A DNA stretch of 64,000 bases from Gammaproteobacteria bacterium (GTDB lineage: Bacteria; Pseudomonadota; Gammaproteobacteria; Pseudomonadales; Halieaceae): assembly GCA_024742415.1 (NCBI GenBank), contig JANSYN010000002.1, positions 62,001 through 126,000 on the forward strand, written 5' to 3'. Position 1 is the first letter of the stretch. Each line of letters opens with the position of its first letter. The notes below the pieces were generated by a model that saw only the letters and a list, made by a program, of their open reading frames with translations, was not told the origin of the DNA and made no database searches. Positions 17,910-26,845 of the stretch are shown here, piece after piece. Made by a program: the position numbers and the translations under genes.

Positions 17910-19913
17910 TCACCCTTTTATAGATGACAACGTTGGCGCCAGTGTTTCTTCGAGCGTCTGCAGAAACGGCCGGTAATGCACCCACTGCTCAACACTGTCC
18001 CGGTAGATCGGCTGCCTGACCTGTTCGGAACTGGCAGTACGCACTGCACGCTCGGTAGTGTAGAAATTGAGGCACCGCGGCTCAAAAGGCAGCCCGCAAT
18101 AATCCAGGATACGCGCCACCTGTTCTTCCAGGTTTGCTACAACGTCTTCGTACTGCACTTTCAACACGCTGCCTGGACACACTGCGTCCCAGTGCGCCAT
18201 GAGCGTAACGTAATCATTGTAATAGCGGCCAAAGTCACGCAAATCGTAGCTGAACTCCTGACCCTCTGCGAACAGCTGCTTAAAGCCGCTGAAACAGCAC
18301 GCCATGGGATGACGGCGTGCATCGATGATTTTTGCATTGGGCAAGATGAACTTGATCAATCCCAGGTGGCGAAAGTTGTTCGGCATCTTGTCGATAAAAA
18401 ACGGGGCGCCCTGGCGATGCATGCGCGTATCGCTAATGTATTGCTCACCCAGGGCTCGCAGTTGCTCCTGATCGAACTCCTGTAGCAGCCAGGGATAGCC
18501 TGCGCCATCGGCATCTCGGCCCTGACGTCGCAGCGTCTGCGCCATCGATAAAATATTGGGCAACTCAAGCGTGCCGTCTACCTGGCTGTGGGAAGACAGA
18601 ATCTGCTCCAGCAGGGTCGAGCCCGCCCTTGGCAGGCCGACGATAAATATCGGGTCGGGCGCGGCACAACCTTCTGCGCTGCCCTGCCCCGTACGCGCCG
18701 CCATCACCTCACGGGTAAAGAAACGTTGCTGGGCCTGCAATTCCTCAGACATCTTGTCGGCATCGTAGTTGCTCTGCTGTCGTTTCAGCCAGTTACCCCT
18801 GGCATAAAACTCGAATGAGCGTGCGTAATCCTGCTCGTCTTCGAAGGCCTTGCCCAGCGCAAACGCGATGTGCACTTTACTGGCGGGCGTTAACTCCTCG
18901 CGCTGCTCCAGTGCCAGCATCTGCCGGGTCTGTTCAGCGCTGAACCGGTAGGTCTTGAGATTGGACAGCGCATAGTACGCTTCACCGTGCCAGGGGCTGG
19001 ATGCGATCGCCGCCGTGTAGCTGTCAATCGCCTGCTGCTGGTCACCGCGTGTTTTCAAGGCATGGCCGCGCGATGTCAACGTGACAGGATCGCCAGGCAA
19101 CACTTCCAGAACGGCATCAAACAGGGCGAGCGCGCCGTCAAAGTCACCCATCTGCATCTTTTCAATTGCCAGCAGCGAGGTTAACTGTGGGTTGTCCGGA
19201 TGCGCCGCGTGGAGTTCCTGCGCTTTGTCCAATGCGGCGGCGAATTTTTGTCGTTTGCGCAATACGCCAACAAGATCGATCTTTACCTGGGTGTTTGCCG
19301 GCTCAAACTGTGCGGCGCTGTCGAGCAGAAATTCTGCCTCCTCCAGCGCGCCGAACTGTACGGCAAGGTCGGCCAGCAATCGCATGGCTTCGACATGCGT
19401 GGGGTTGGCGCGCAAAAACTTGCGGCAGATTGATTCGGCCTTGAGCAACTTGCCCTGCGCCATCAAATCGGTGACGGCAACCAGTGCCCTGGGCAGTGCC
19501 TGTATGCGCTGCACCTGTGCCAGCGCCTGGCGCGCCTCGTTAGGGCGGCCCATCGCCTGCAGGATTCGATGCTGGTTCTTCCAACTGGCGACCAGTACGG
19601 GATTGAGCTGGCAGGCGTTGGCAAAGGCCGCCAGGGCTTTGTCGGGTGAGTGACGTGCCACGTGCAGGTGCCCCTGCTCCTGATAGACTCGACCCCTGTC
19701 ATAGGGCAGACCCATCAGCGAATCCAGGCAATCCTGCGCCTTGTCGTACTGCTGTGTATAGCGATAACACACGGCGGCCATGTACAGGGCCTCGCCGTGC
19801 TGCGGATCAATCGCCAGCAAGCCGGCAATGTCTTGCAGCGCTTCGGCAAAATCGCCTGCGGTGATTTTCTTTTGAATATCGGCGGTTGCTAACACAGCCG
19901 GGGGCGTGGACAT
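17910..19913 (-). CDS. TPR-repeat sulfotransferase
   Basis: A 667-residue protein with tetratricopeptide repeats across the first 400 residues and a sulfotransferase domain after about 430. The PAPS 5'-phosphosulfate loop is IVGLPRAGSTLLEQILSSH, and the later IIDARRHPMACCFSGFKQLF is the 3'-phosphate-binding region. TPR-sulfotransferase fusions are common in marine proteobacteria; targets are mostly unknown and may be surface glycans, lipids or proteins. No signal peptide is visible. Transcribed alone, convergent with the DUF2788 gene. Confidence 0.9.
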   Translation of the reverse strand: MSTPPAVLATADIQKKITAGDFAEALQDIAGLLAIDPQHGEALYMAAVCYRYTQQYDKAQDCLDSLMGLPYDRGRVYQEQGHLHVARHSPDKALAAFANACQLNPVLVASWKNQHRILQAMGRPNEARQALAQVQRIQALPRALVAVTDLMAQGKLLKAESICRKFLRANPTHVEAMRLLADLAVQFGALEEAEFLLDSAAQFEPANTQVKIDLVGVLRKRQKFAAALDKAQELHAAHPDNPQLTSLLAIEKMQMGDFDGALALFDAVLEVLPGDPVTLTSRGHALKTRGDQQQAIDSYTAAIASSPWHGEAYYALSNLKTYRFSAEQTRQMLALEQREELTPASKVHIAFALGKAFEDEQDYARSFEFYARGNWLKRQQSNYDADKMSEELQAQQRFFTREVMAARTGQGSAEGCAAPDPIFIVGLPRAGSTLLEQILSSHSQVDGTLELPNILSMAQTLRRQGRDADGAGYPWLLQEFDQEQLRALGEQYISDTRMHRQGAPFFIDKMPNNFRHLGLIKFILPNAKIIDARRHPMACCFSGFKQLFAEGQEFSYDLRDFGRYYNDYVTLMAHWDAVCPGSVLKVQYEDVVANLEEQVARILDYCGLPFEPRCLNFYTTERAVRTASSEQVRQPIYRDSVEQWVHYRPFLQTLEETLAPTLSSIKG

Positions 19914-19984
19914 GACGTAACCTGGCCAGGTGTGGAAATGTCCCGCCGCGCTAACGCCGGGACATCGGGCTTGCCAGTAGTGTA

Positions 19985-22408
19985 CTAGAAGTCATAGGCC
20001 ACGCGCAGGCCTACCGTGCGCGGACGGGCTACGGTGACGCGATCGCGATTAAAAATCGCATTGCCGGATATCTGCGCTCTCTCGTCTGTGAGGTTTTCGA
20101 CATACAGTTCGGCCGTCCACTGATCCTGGGTAAGGCCCGCGGAGGCTCCCAGCAAAAACCAGTCATCCAGCGTGGTGTTGTTGGCCACCACGACGTCGGT
20201 GTTCACTTCATCGGAGTAGCTGACAAAAGACATGACGTGCGCCTGTGAACCGGAGGCAAGGTCCCACTCGTATCTCGCGTTTATCGTCGCCTGAAACTCC
20301 GGCGCGAAAGCCAACTCGTCTCCTTCCTGTACAAAGTTGGTCACAAAGCTCTCGGTGATTTCGGTATCCAGCCAGGAGAAGCCGCCGCTGACAGTGAGGC
20401 CCGGCGCCGCGCGCGGCACCCAGGTGAGATCACCCTCCAGGCCCAGCACCTCTGCATCTGCCGCGTTGTCCGAGAAGAACAGGTTGGTGATGCTGGTATC
20501 GAAGATGCCTATCTGCATGTCCTGGATCTCGACAAAGAAGATGTCGCCGTTGAAACGCAAGGTGCCGTCCAGCAGGTCCAGCTTCCAGCCTAACTCGTAG
20601 TTGGTCACATCGTCTGTGTCCATGGCGAAAGGCACGGTGTAGGTCCCGTCCTGCGATACAGCGCCACCGGGACGATTGAGAAAGCCCGGACGATACCCTT
20701 CTGACCAGGTCACGTAGAATAGCTGGTCAGGGTTGGGCATCCACGACAGGCTGATCTTGCCGATCACGCCGTCTGTTTCGGCTTTATCGTTCTCACCACT
20801 GAAAATTTCATCGAGATTGTTGCCAGCATTGTTGTCTTCATCCGCTCCCAGGTTACCGAATGAACCGGCAGCACTGCCCAGCAGATCAACCTCGATGTCA
20901 TACCACCTGGCACCTACTGTTGCGGTGAACTGGTCAGTGATATCAAAATTCAGCTCGCCAAAAAGCCCCAGCTGCTCATCGGTACGCAACACATCGTTGC
21001 GGAAGATCACACCGGGATTCCACTGACCCGGGTCACTTGCCGATGAACCCTGCGCGGAAAAGTTCGGGCCAAACCCAACACTCACTCCATCTGCCGCAAT
21101 GACGCTGGTGGAGCCAGGATAGGTAAACTGGTTGTCTTCGCGTATTTCCATGTCACTGTAGAAGGCACCGGCAATACCGCGCAGGCGCTGGCTCTGGTCG
21201 GTAGAAATTCTGAACTCGTGGGTCTGTACTTCAGTTTTCACGTAGCTGTCGACAAACAGGTTGGGCGGCTGGCAGGTGCCGCTTGGTGCGCCAGTGGGGT
21301 AAGACACGGCGTAATCGCAGATGTAATAGGGAATGTATTGGCCAACGAAGAGGTAGTCCGTGTAATCCACCCGGGATTCAGCCTCGCGCTCGGTGTAGGC
21401 GCCGGTGTAGATCAGTTCCAGTTCACCGATGCGGCCATTGAGGGTCCAGTTGTAGTTTTCAAAATCGTCTTCGAGCCTGTCGTCTTCATAGCGGCTGATT
21501 TCCAGTTCATCCAGTTCCGGATCCTCAAAGAACACTCCATCGGTATCCAGGCTCTGTTGGGCCACGCCGAGCAACAGGCTCCAGTTATCGTTGATGTCCC
21601 AGAGACCGCTGAGGCGCACGCCCTGGTAGGTGGCCTCGTTGAAATCGTCATCGGCCAGGTCGGCGTTATCTGCAGTGAGAAAGTTCACCCCCGACAAGTC
21701 GTCACTACCTTGAAAACCATCCGGCTGAAAGCGCGCGCTCTCACGTGCCGTAATGGTGCTCGCGACGTTATCGATATAGCCACCCTGTCGGTCGAAATAA
21801 CCCACTGCGCGCACGGCGATGTTGTCTGCTATCGGAACGTTAATCACACCCTCAACGTTGTAACTTGGGTCACCTTCCTCGGTATAGGCGGCGCCCAGCT
21901 TCACCTTGCCCGCCAGTGCCGTTGGGTCCGGCTTGTTGGTAATCAGGCGCACCGTGCCCGCCTGTGAACTCGCCCCGAACAGGGTGCCCTGGGGCCCTTT
22001 CAGGACTTCAATTCGATTGAGGTCAGCGGCGTACACATCGAGATTTCTACCCGGCTGCGTCAATGGCTGCTCATCCAGGTAAAAGGCCACGTTGGGGGCC
22101 AGCCCGGCCACGCCGGACGTGGTGGTGTTGGGAGTGCTGGAGGCCACGCCGCGGATGTAGATGGTGTTGGTGCCTGGCCCGCCACCCCCCGCGGTTACGC
22201 CGGGCAGTTGTACCAGGTAGTCAGAGAAGTCAGTAATACCCAGTTGCTGCAGGGAGTCCTCGCCCAGCGCGGTAATGGCTATCGGCACATCCTGGGCGCT
22301 GGCCGCTTTTTTCGTTGCGGTGACGATGACTTCTTCGAGCTGGGCATGGGCGAGATTAATCGTTGAGGCCGCCAGAACGGCGCCATACAGGGCATTTTTT
22401 TTAAACAT
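19985..22408 (-). CDS. TonB-dependent outer-membrane receptor
   Basis: An 807-residue outer-membrane receptor. A signal peptide (about 1-22, ending AHA) is followed by a TonB-box-like LEEVIVTATKK, a plug domain (about 35-150, with VYAADLNRIEVLKGPQGTLFGASSQAGTV in two parts across it) and a 22-strand barrel ending in VGLRVAYDF with the usual terminal Phe. The acidic, Asn-rich loops are typical of the FecA-like group common in marine bacteria. The ATG at 22408 is preferred over the frame opening at 22480 because it begins the signal peptide and has GGGAAG before it. The ligand is unknown. Confidence 0.93.
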   Translation of the reverse strand: MFKKNALYGAVLAASTINLAHAQLEEVIVTATKKAASAQDVPIAITALGEDSLQQLGITDFSDYLVQLPGVTAGGGGPGTNTIYIRGVASSTPNTTTSGVAGLAPNVAFYLDEQPLTQPGRNLDVYAADLNRIEVLKGPQGTLFGASSQAGTVRLITNKPDPTALAGKVKLGAAYTEEGDPSYNVEGVINVPIADNIAVRAVGYFDRQGGYIDNVASTITARESARFQPDGFQGSDDLSGVNFLTADNADLADDDFNEATYQGVRLSGLWDINDNWSLLLGVAQQSLDTDGVFFEDPELDELEISRYEDDRLEDDFENYNWTLNGRIGELELIYTGAYTEREAESRVDYTDYLFVGQYIPYYICDYAVSYPTGAPSGTCQPPNLFVDSYVKTEVQTHEFRISTDQSQRLRGIAGAFYSDMEIREDNQFTYPGSTSVIAADGVSVGFGPNFSAQGSSASDPGQWNPGVIFRNDVLRTDEQLGLFGELNFDITDQFTATVGARWYDIEVDLLGSAAGSFGNLGADEDNNAGNNLDEIFSGENDKAETDGVIGKISLSWMPNPDQLFYVTWSEGYRPGFLNRPGGAVSQDGTYTVPFAMDTDDVTNYELGWKLDLLDGTLRFNGDIFFVEIQDMQIGIFDTSITNLFFSDNAADAEVLGLEGDLTWVPRAAPGLTVSGGFSWLDTEITESFVTNFVQEGDELAFAPEFQATINARYEWDLASGSQAHVMSFVSYSDEVNTDVVVANNTTLDDWFLLGASAGLTQDQWTAELYVENLTDERAQISGNAIFNRDRVTVARPRTVGLRVAYDF

Positions 22409-22701
22409 TGGCTTCCCGAAAGTGTGTGTGCGGCTCGGCACTGATTTAAATCGAACAGGATTATTTATAATACTAAACACTATACTACCGTGTTCGCGCC
22501 ATGCACCTCAAGCATTCCTCAGAAATCACGAATAATCGGGCAATAAATGCTCCAAAGAACCCCGTGCATAGCCGTTCCCTGCCCCCGCACGATAAATATT
22601 ATAATTTGTAGGCTATATAGTTAGCGCTAGAACAGCACCTTATTGCGTATACTCCATGGCATGCTAACGAATTTCGACTGCGCCTCGCGCCCGGTACGCC
22701 A
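22409..22701. other. AT-rich divergent intergenic region, TonB receptor / BCCT
   Basis: About 290 bases, distinctly AT-rich against the surroundings. Next to the receptor gene are TATA-like boxes and two ATACTA direct repeats at 22470-22475 and 22482-22487, twelve bases apart. The palindrome CTATATAG lies near 22613-22620. A TATACT box lies near 22649-22654 in front of the BCCT gene. Individual promoters cannot be assigned with confidence. Confidence 0.45.
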
Positions 22702-24282
22702 ATGACACGCAAATATCGATCGGACTACGCCATCGGCGAAGACAACATCCAGTTCTGGGGGATGGACATCCACAACCCGGTCTTTTTCATCAGCGCCAGC
22801 TTTATCACCCTGTTCGTCATCGTGACTATCCAGTTCCCCGCAGAGACAAACGCCGCGCTCGCGACCGCCCGCGCGTGGTGCCTGGCAACTTTTGACAGCT
22901 TCATGATGGCAGCGGTGAGCGCGATACTACTGTTCTGCCTGGCCCTGACCGTACTGCCGGTGTCGCAGGTACGGCTGGGAGGCGCTGATGCCAAGCCGGG
23001 TTTCAGTCGCCTGAGCTGGTTCTCGATGCTGTTTGCCGCCGGCATGGGAATAGGTCTGATGTTCTGGGGAGTGGCAGAGCCCATGACCCATTTTATTGGC
23101 GCGGGCGGCACGCCGCTGGGCGTGGCGCCTGCAACGCCGGAAGCCGCCGAAATGGCCATGGCCGCGACGATTTACCACTGGGGCCTGCATGCCTGGGCAA
23201 TCTATGCGGTGATCGGCCTGGCGCTGGCGTTTTTCAGTTTCAACTGCAAGATGCCACTCACCCTGCGCTCTGCCTTCTACCCGCTGCTGGGCGAGCGCTG
23301 CTGGGGCTGGCCAGGGCATTTGATTGACACCTTCGCCGTGCTGGCGACGATTTTTGGCCTGGCCACGTCGCTGGGCCTGGGCGCGTCACAGGTTAATGCG
23401 GGATTGGCCATGTTGTTTGGAGTAGAAGAGAGCCTTGCAACCATGTTCATCGTTATTGCCTTTGTCACATTCATAGCCACGCTGTCGGTGGTGCGCGGAC
23501 TCGAAGGAGGCGTCAAGGTCCTGAGCAACTTCAACATTCTGCTGGCAGCGGCCCTGCTGCTGTTCATTGCACTGGCTGGCAGCGACATCAACGTCATCGG
23601 TGCAACGCTGAACACGGCGGCCAACTACCTTGGCAACATTGTTGCGCTGAGCAACTGGACAGGGCGCGCAGATGAGCAATGGATGCAGGACTGGACAGTG
23701 TTCTACTGGGCCTGGTGGGTGAGCTGGTCACCTTTTGTGGGCATGTTTATCGCGCGGGTCTCACGCGGACGCACGGTTCGCGAGTTCATCATTGCCGTAC
23801 TGCTGGTGCCCACGATCGTCACCATCCTGTGGATGAGTGTGTTCGGCATGAATGGCTTGTACCAGGCGCAGAACGGCATCGGCAGTCTCGCCAACGGTAT
23901 GAGCTCGATGAGTCTTGCGACGTTTCAAATGCTGGAAAACCTGCCGCTAAGCGGCATCACCACATTGGTGGGGGTCATTCTGGTTTTGGTGTTTTTCATT
24001 ACTTCATCGGATTCCGGTTCGCTGGTCATTGACGGCATTACCGCAGGAGGCAAACACGACGCTCCCGTGCCGCAACGCGTATTCTGGGCGACGATGGAAG
24101 GCCTGCTGGCTGCCGCGCTGCTCTACGGGGGCGGCAAACAGGCGCTGACAGCCTTGCAGGCCGGGACGGTGGTAGCGGGCATACCGTTCACGCTGATTCT
24201 GCTGCTGGTCTGCTACAGTCTGTACAAGGGGCTGGCTGCCAACGTGCGGGAATCGCGCAGCGCCGGATTGGTATCGCGATAA
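22702..24282 (+). CDS. BCCT family osmolyte transporter
   Basis: A 526-residue inner-membrane carrier of the betaine/choline/carnitine transporter family with about twelve helices. The family signature is FYWAWWVSWSPFVGMFIARVSRGR split across about residues 334-357, with the aromatic box WAWWVSWSP. GMGIGLMFWGVAEP at about 115-128 is the Gly-rich unwound helix of sodium-coupled members. It probably imports a quaternary-ammonium or sulfonium compatible solute. A MarR-type regulator resembling CosR/EctR follows 71 bases downstream on the same strand, which supports osmotic control. Confidence 0.93.
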   Translation: MTRKYRSDYAIGEDNIQFWGMDIHNPVFFISASFITLFVIVTIQFPAETNAALATARAWCLATFDSFMMAAVSAILLFCLALTVLPVSQVRLGGADAKPGFSRLSWFSMLFAAGMGIGLMFWGVAEPMTHFIGAGGTPLGVAPATPEAAEMAMAATIYHWGLHAWAIYAVIGLALAFFSFNCKMPLTLRSAFYPLLGERCWGWPGHLIDTFAVLATIFGLATSLGLGASQVNAGLAMLFGVEESLATMFIVIAFVTFIATLSVVRGLEGGVKVLSNFNILLAAALLLFIALAGSDINVIGATLNTAANYLGNIVALSNWTGRADEQWMQDWTVFYWAWWVSWSPFVGMFIARVSRGRTVREFIIAVLLVPTIVTILWMSVFGMNGLYQAQNGIGSLANGMSSMSLATFQMLENLPLSGITTLVGVILVLVFFITSSDSGSLVIDGITAGGKHDAPVPQRVFWATMEGLLAAALLYGGGKQALTALQAGTVVAGIPFTLILLLVCYSLYKGLAANVRESRSAGLVSR

Positions 24283-24353
24283 AAACTGCTAAACTCGATT
24301 TACCACCCAACAATGCGCTTTATGACCAACACGCGCCTTGAGAACAACGCTGC

Positions 24354-24863
24354 ATGGTAGATCCCCTGGAACAAGTCTTAATGTCACTGCGCAGAGTCAT
24401 TCGCGCCACTGACCTGCATTCAAAGCACCTGGCCAAGACCTCTGGCCTGACGGCACCACAGATACTGCTGCTACAGGCCGTGCGCAAACTCGAGGGCGCG
24501 CCCGTCGGACAGCTCGCCAAAGAAGTCAGCCTCAGCCAGGCAACGGTCACATCGATCCTGGATCGACTGGAGAAGAAGGGCTATGTGGAGCGCGAGCGCT
24601 CGCAGATCGACAAGCGCAAGGTGCACGTGCAACTCACCGGGCAGGGCAATGAAATGCTCAACGGCGCCCCACAACCCCTGCAGGCGGCGTTCTCCCATCG
24701 ATTCAGCGCGCTGCAGGAATGGGAGCAAACCATGATCATCGCAGCGCTGCAGCGCGTAGCCTCGATGATGGACGCAGAAGACATCGACGCCTCGCCTGTG
24801 CTAGATATCGGCGCACTGGACAGGGCGCCAGAGCCACCGTCGAGTGCCGAGCGCCCTGATTGA
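24354..24863 (+). CDS. MarR family regulator, CosR/EctR-like
   Basis: A 169-residue winged-helix DNA-binding protein. The N-terminus LEQVLMSLRRVIRATDLHSK and the HTH/wing region GQLAKEVSLSQATVTSILD with the following RSQIDKRK wing match the MarR fold, and in detail recall EctR/CosR regulators of ectoine and osmolyte genes. Start alternatives are ATG at 24354 and at 24381. Position after a BCCT osmolyte carrier supports a compatible-solute role. Its stop codon lies inside an 18-base near-palindrome. The CosR/EctR link is from remembered sequence and should be checked. Confidence 0.88.
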   Translation: MVDPLEQVLMSLRRVIRATDLHSKHLAKTSGLTAPQILLLQAVRKLEGAPVGQLAKEVSLSQATVTSILDRLEKKGYVERERSQIDKRKVHVQLTGQGNEMLNGAPQPLQAAFSHRFSALQEWEQTMIIAALQRVASMMDAEDIDASPVLDIGALDRAPEPPSSAERPD

Positions 24864-24877
24864 CACCGCGGCGTCAA
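24860..24877. repeat. 18-bp near-perfect palindrome over the marR stop codon
   Basis: TTGACACCGCGGCGTCAA reads as its own reverse complement except for one position pair. It lies between the convergent regulator and cytochrome genes. No loop or T-run is present, so a regulator-binding site is as likely as a terminator. Confidence 0.4.
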
Positions 24878-24904
24878 CACCCGCGTATGTATCCGCAAGA
24901 CGCA

Positions 24905-26845
24905 CTACAGCGAACGCAGATACAGTACCAGCGCAGCCACACCGGACGCATCCAGGTCACTGACCTGGCCATGGGTGTCGCCCCGATTGTGCTCCAGCAA
25001 AACCGCCTCCAGTGTGTCAGCGCGGCCATCGTGCAGGTAGGGAGCGGTTGCGCGCACCGCGAGGAGTGTCGGCGTATCCACAAGGTCCATCACGCCATCG
25101 GGGTCTTGTGAATCCTCCACCACCTTGTGCCTGGCGCCATCGCTGAATCCGGAACCGGCATGGCAGGCCGCGCAACGTTGTTGAAACAGGTCACGACCCT
25201 GCTGCCAGGCTGCGTTTTGCCAGGAAGCAACGGGCACAGGCGCCGGCGCCGGCACCTCGTTCATATAGGCTGCAATCGCGGCGTGGTCGACCAGCAAGCC
25301 GTCACCCTCCATCAAACCGCGTATGGTGACGCGCGTCAGTACGGCGGCATCGTCGAAGTCACCGGCCCAGTGAAAAGGCGCAGCGGCCGTGCGCGCAGCC
25401 CAGGCCGGTGAGGTATTGCGAAACTTGCGTGGAATTTCCGTGGTGTGCAGGAACCACGCCAGTCCATCGGCGCCGCCCCTGGGATGACAGGTTGCACAGG
25501 TGACGATACCGCTCGGAGTCAGCTGGGTGTTGGTGGCGTCAAAAAACAGTGAGCGCCCCGCGCGCGCCGCACCCGACAACGCCAACTCGCCCGTTGGGCG
25601 TACGCGGCTCAGTTGCGGCGCAGCGAAGGCATTGCCGGCGGACAGCATATCCTCTGTGAGCACCAGTCTGGCAACGGAATAGTCAAAGGCGTTATCTACC
25701 CAGGCGGTACGGCCATCGTCGGCCAGCACAATACTCCTGGCGCCTGCGCCCACGGTGAAATGGGCGACCAGTTCCAGTTGGCCACTCGCGCTATCTTGGG
25801 GCCAGCGGGAGGATTGCGCGGGCGTCGGGCAGCGCAGCACCGCGACATTACGTGTGTATTGATGCACCACCCACAGTAGATCGTCGGCCAATGCGAGCCC
25901 CACCGGCCCGCTGAAGACGCGAATTCCGCCGTCAAACCGCGCATAGCGATCACCGCAACTGGCCAGCAATCGCGGCTCGATACGCGGCTCGCCATCGAAC
26001 ACTGAGCCATAGCCGCCCTGCGCAGGGGCGCGACTGCGGTCACCGCGGTTCTCTACCCGCTGGTAGGCAGCGGCGACTTGTCCGGTTGCGGGGTCTGCCG
26101 CGATGCTGCTGAACTGGCTGGCGCTGTGCCGTTCGCCCGTGGTGATACGGTACTGTGCCGCCACCGCCGAAGCGGGCTCTGGCTGTGTCTCGCTCCATGG
26201 CGGCAGGGCGGCAAACGTCTCCAGGTCGATGGTAGTGACCGCGCCACCGGGTGAATGACTCACGCGCAGCTGCTTGTCCACGAGCGCCAATCCGGCCGGT
26301 TTCGGCGCCTGCAACAGGCGGATATCGGCGTCGGATTGCAAGCCGACCTGAACCAGCAGGTCATCGTGAATGCAGCTTACCCAGGCAGTTGCGGCCGTGC
26401 TGGCCGTCACAATGGCGTGGGGGTCGCCACAGGGGATGGGTATGACGGGTGACAACCCTTCCTGTGCCAATACAAAGCGCTGCACACCATTTCGCAGAGC
26501 GATCACCAGTGAGCCGGCAGCCGCACTCATGGCGATCGGTGGCTGGCTCAGTTCAAAACGCGCTCGTTGTTCGAGGCTGTCGGCATCCAGTTTCACCAGT
26601 GCTGCATCGTCGGGCGACAACAACCACAGCACATTGGCGCTGGCGTCATGCCAAAGCGTGGTGGACTGGCTGGTGTAAGGTACTGCCGGTGCGGGTGGGG
26701 GCGGTGCCGGGGGCTCCGGCGAGGGTGCAAGGGGAGCGCTGCCCCCGCCTCCTCCGCCGCCTCCGCCACCACAGGCGGCGAGCAGGCCGACCAGCAACAG
26801 CGCAGGGCAACAACGTGCCACTGAACGCGCCAGCCTAAAAATCAT
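24905..26845 (-). CDS. Lipoprotein with propeller-like region and dihaem cytochrome c domain
   Basis: A 646-residue exported protein. A signal peptide ends in LLAAC (lipobox) and is followed by ten consecutive Gly and a Pro-rich linker. Residues about 50-420 look like a YncE-type beta-propeller. The C-terminal part is a dihaem cytochrome c/MauG-peroxidase-like domain with CATCH at 450-454 and CAACH at 558-562. It would sit in the periplasm, anchored to a membrane. The ATG at 26845 overlaps the end of the upstream unknown lipoprotein gene by 11 bases, so the two are coupled. The electron donor and substrate are unknown. Confidence 0.85.
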   Translation of the reverse strand: MIFRLARSVARCCPALLLVGLLAACGGGGGGGGGGSAPLAPSPEPPAPPPPAPAVPYTSQSTTLWHDASANVLWLLSPDDAALVKLDADSLEQRARFELSQPPIAMSAAAGSLVIALRNGVQRFVLAQEGLSPVIPIPCGDPHAIVTASTAATAWVSCIHDDLLVQVGLQSDADIRLLQAPKPAGLALVDKQLRVSHSPGGAVTTIDLETFAALPPWSETQPEPASAVAAQYRITTGERHSASQFSSIAADPATGQVAAAYQRVENRGDRSRAPAQGGYGSVFDGEPRIEPRLLASCGDRYARFDGGIRVFSGPVGLALADDLLWVVHQYTRNVAVLRCPTPAQSSRWPQDSASGQLELVAHFTVGAGARSIVLADDGRTAWVDNAFDYSVARLVLTEDMLSAGNAFAAPQLSRVRPTGELALSGAARAGRSLFFDATNTQLTPSGIVTCATCHPRGGADGLAWFLHTTEIPRKFRNTSPAWAARTAAAPFHWAGDFDDAAVLTRVTIRGLMEGDGLLVDHAAIAAYMNEVPAPAPVPVASWQNAAWQQGRDLFQQRCAACHAGSGFSDGARHKVVEDSQDPDGVMDLVDTPTLLAVRATAPYLHDGRADTLEAVLLEHNRGDTHGQVSDLDASGVAALVLYLRSL

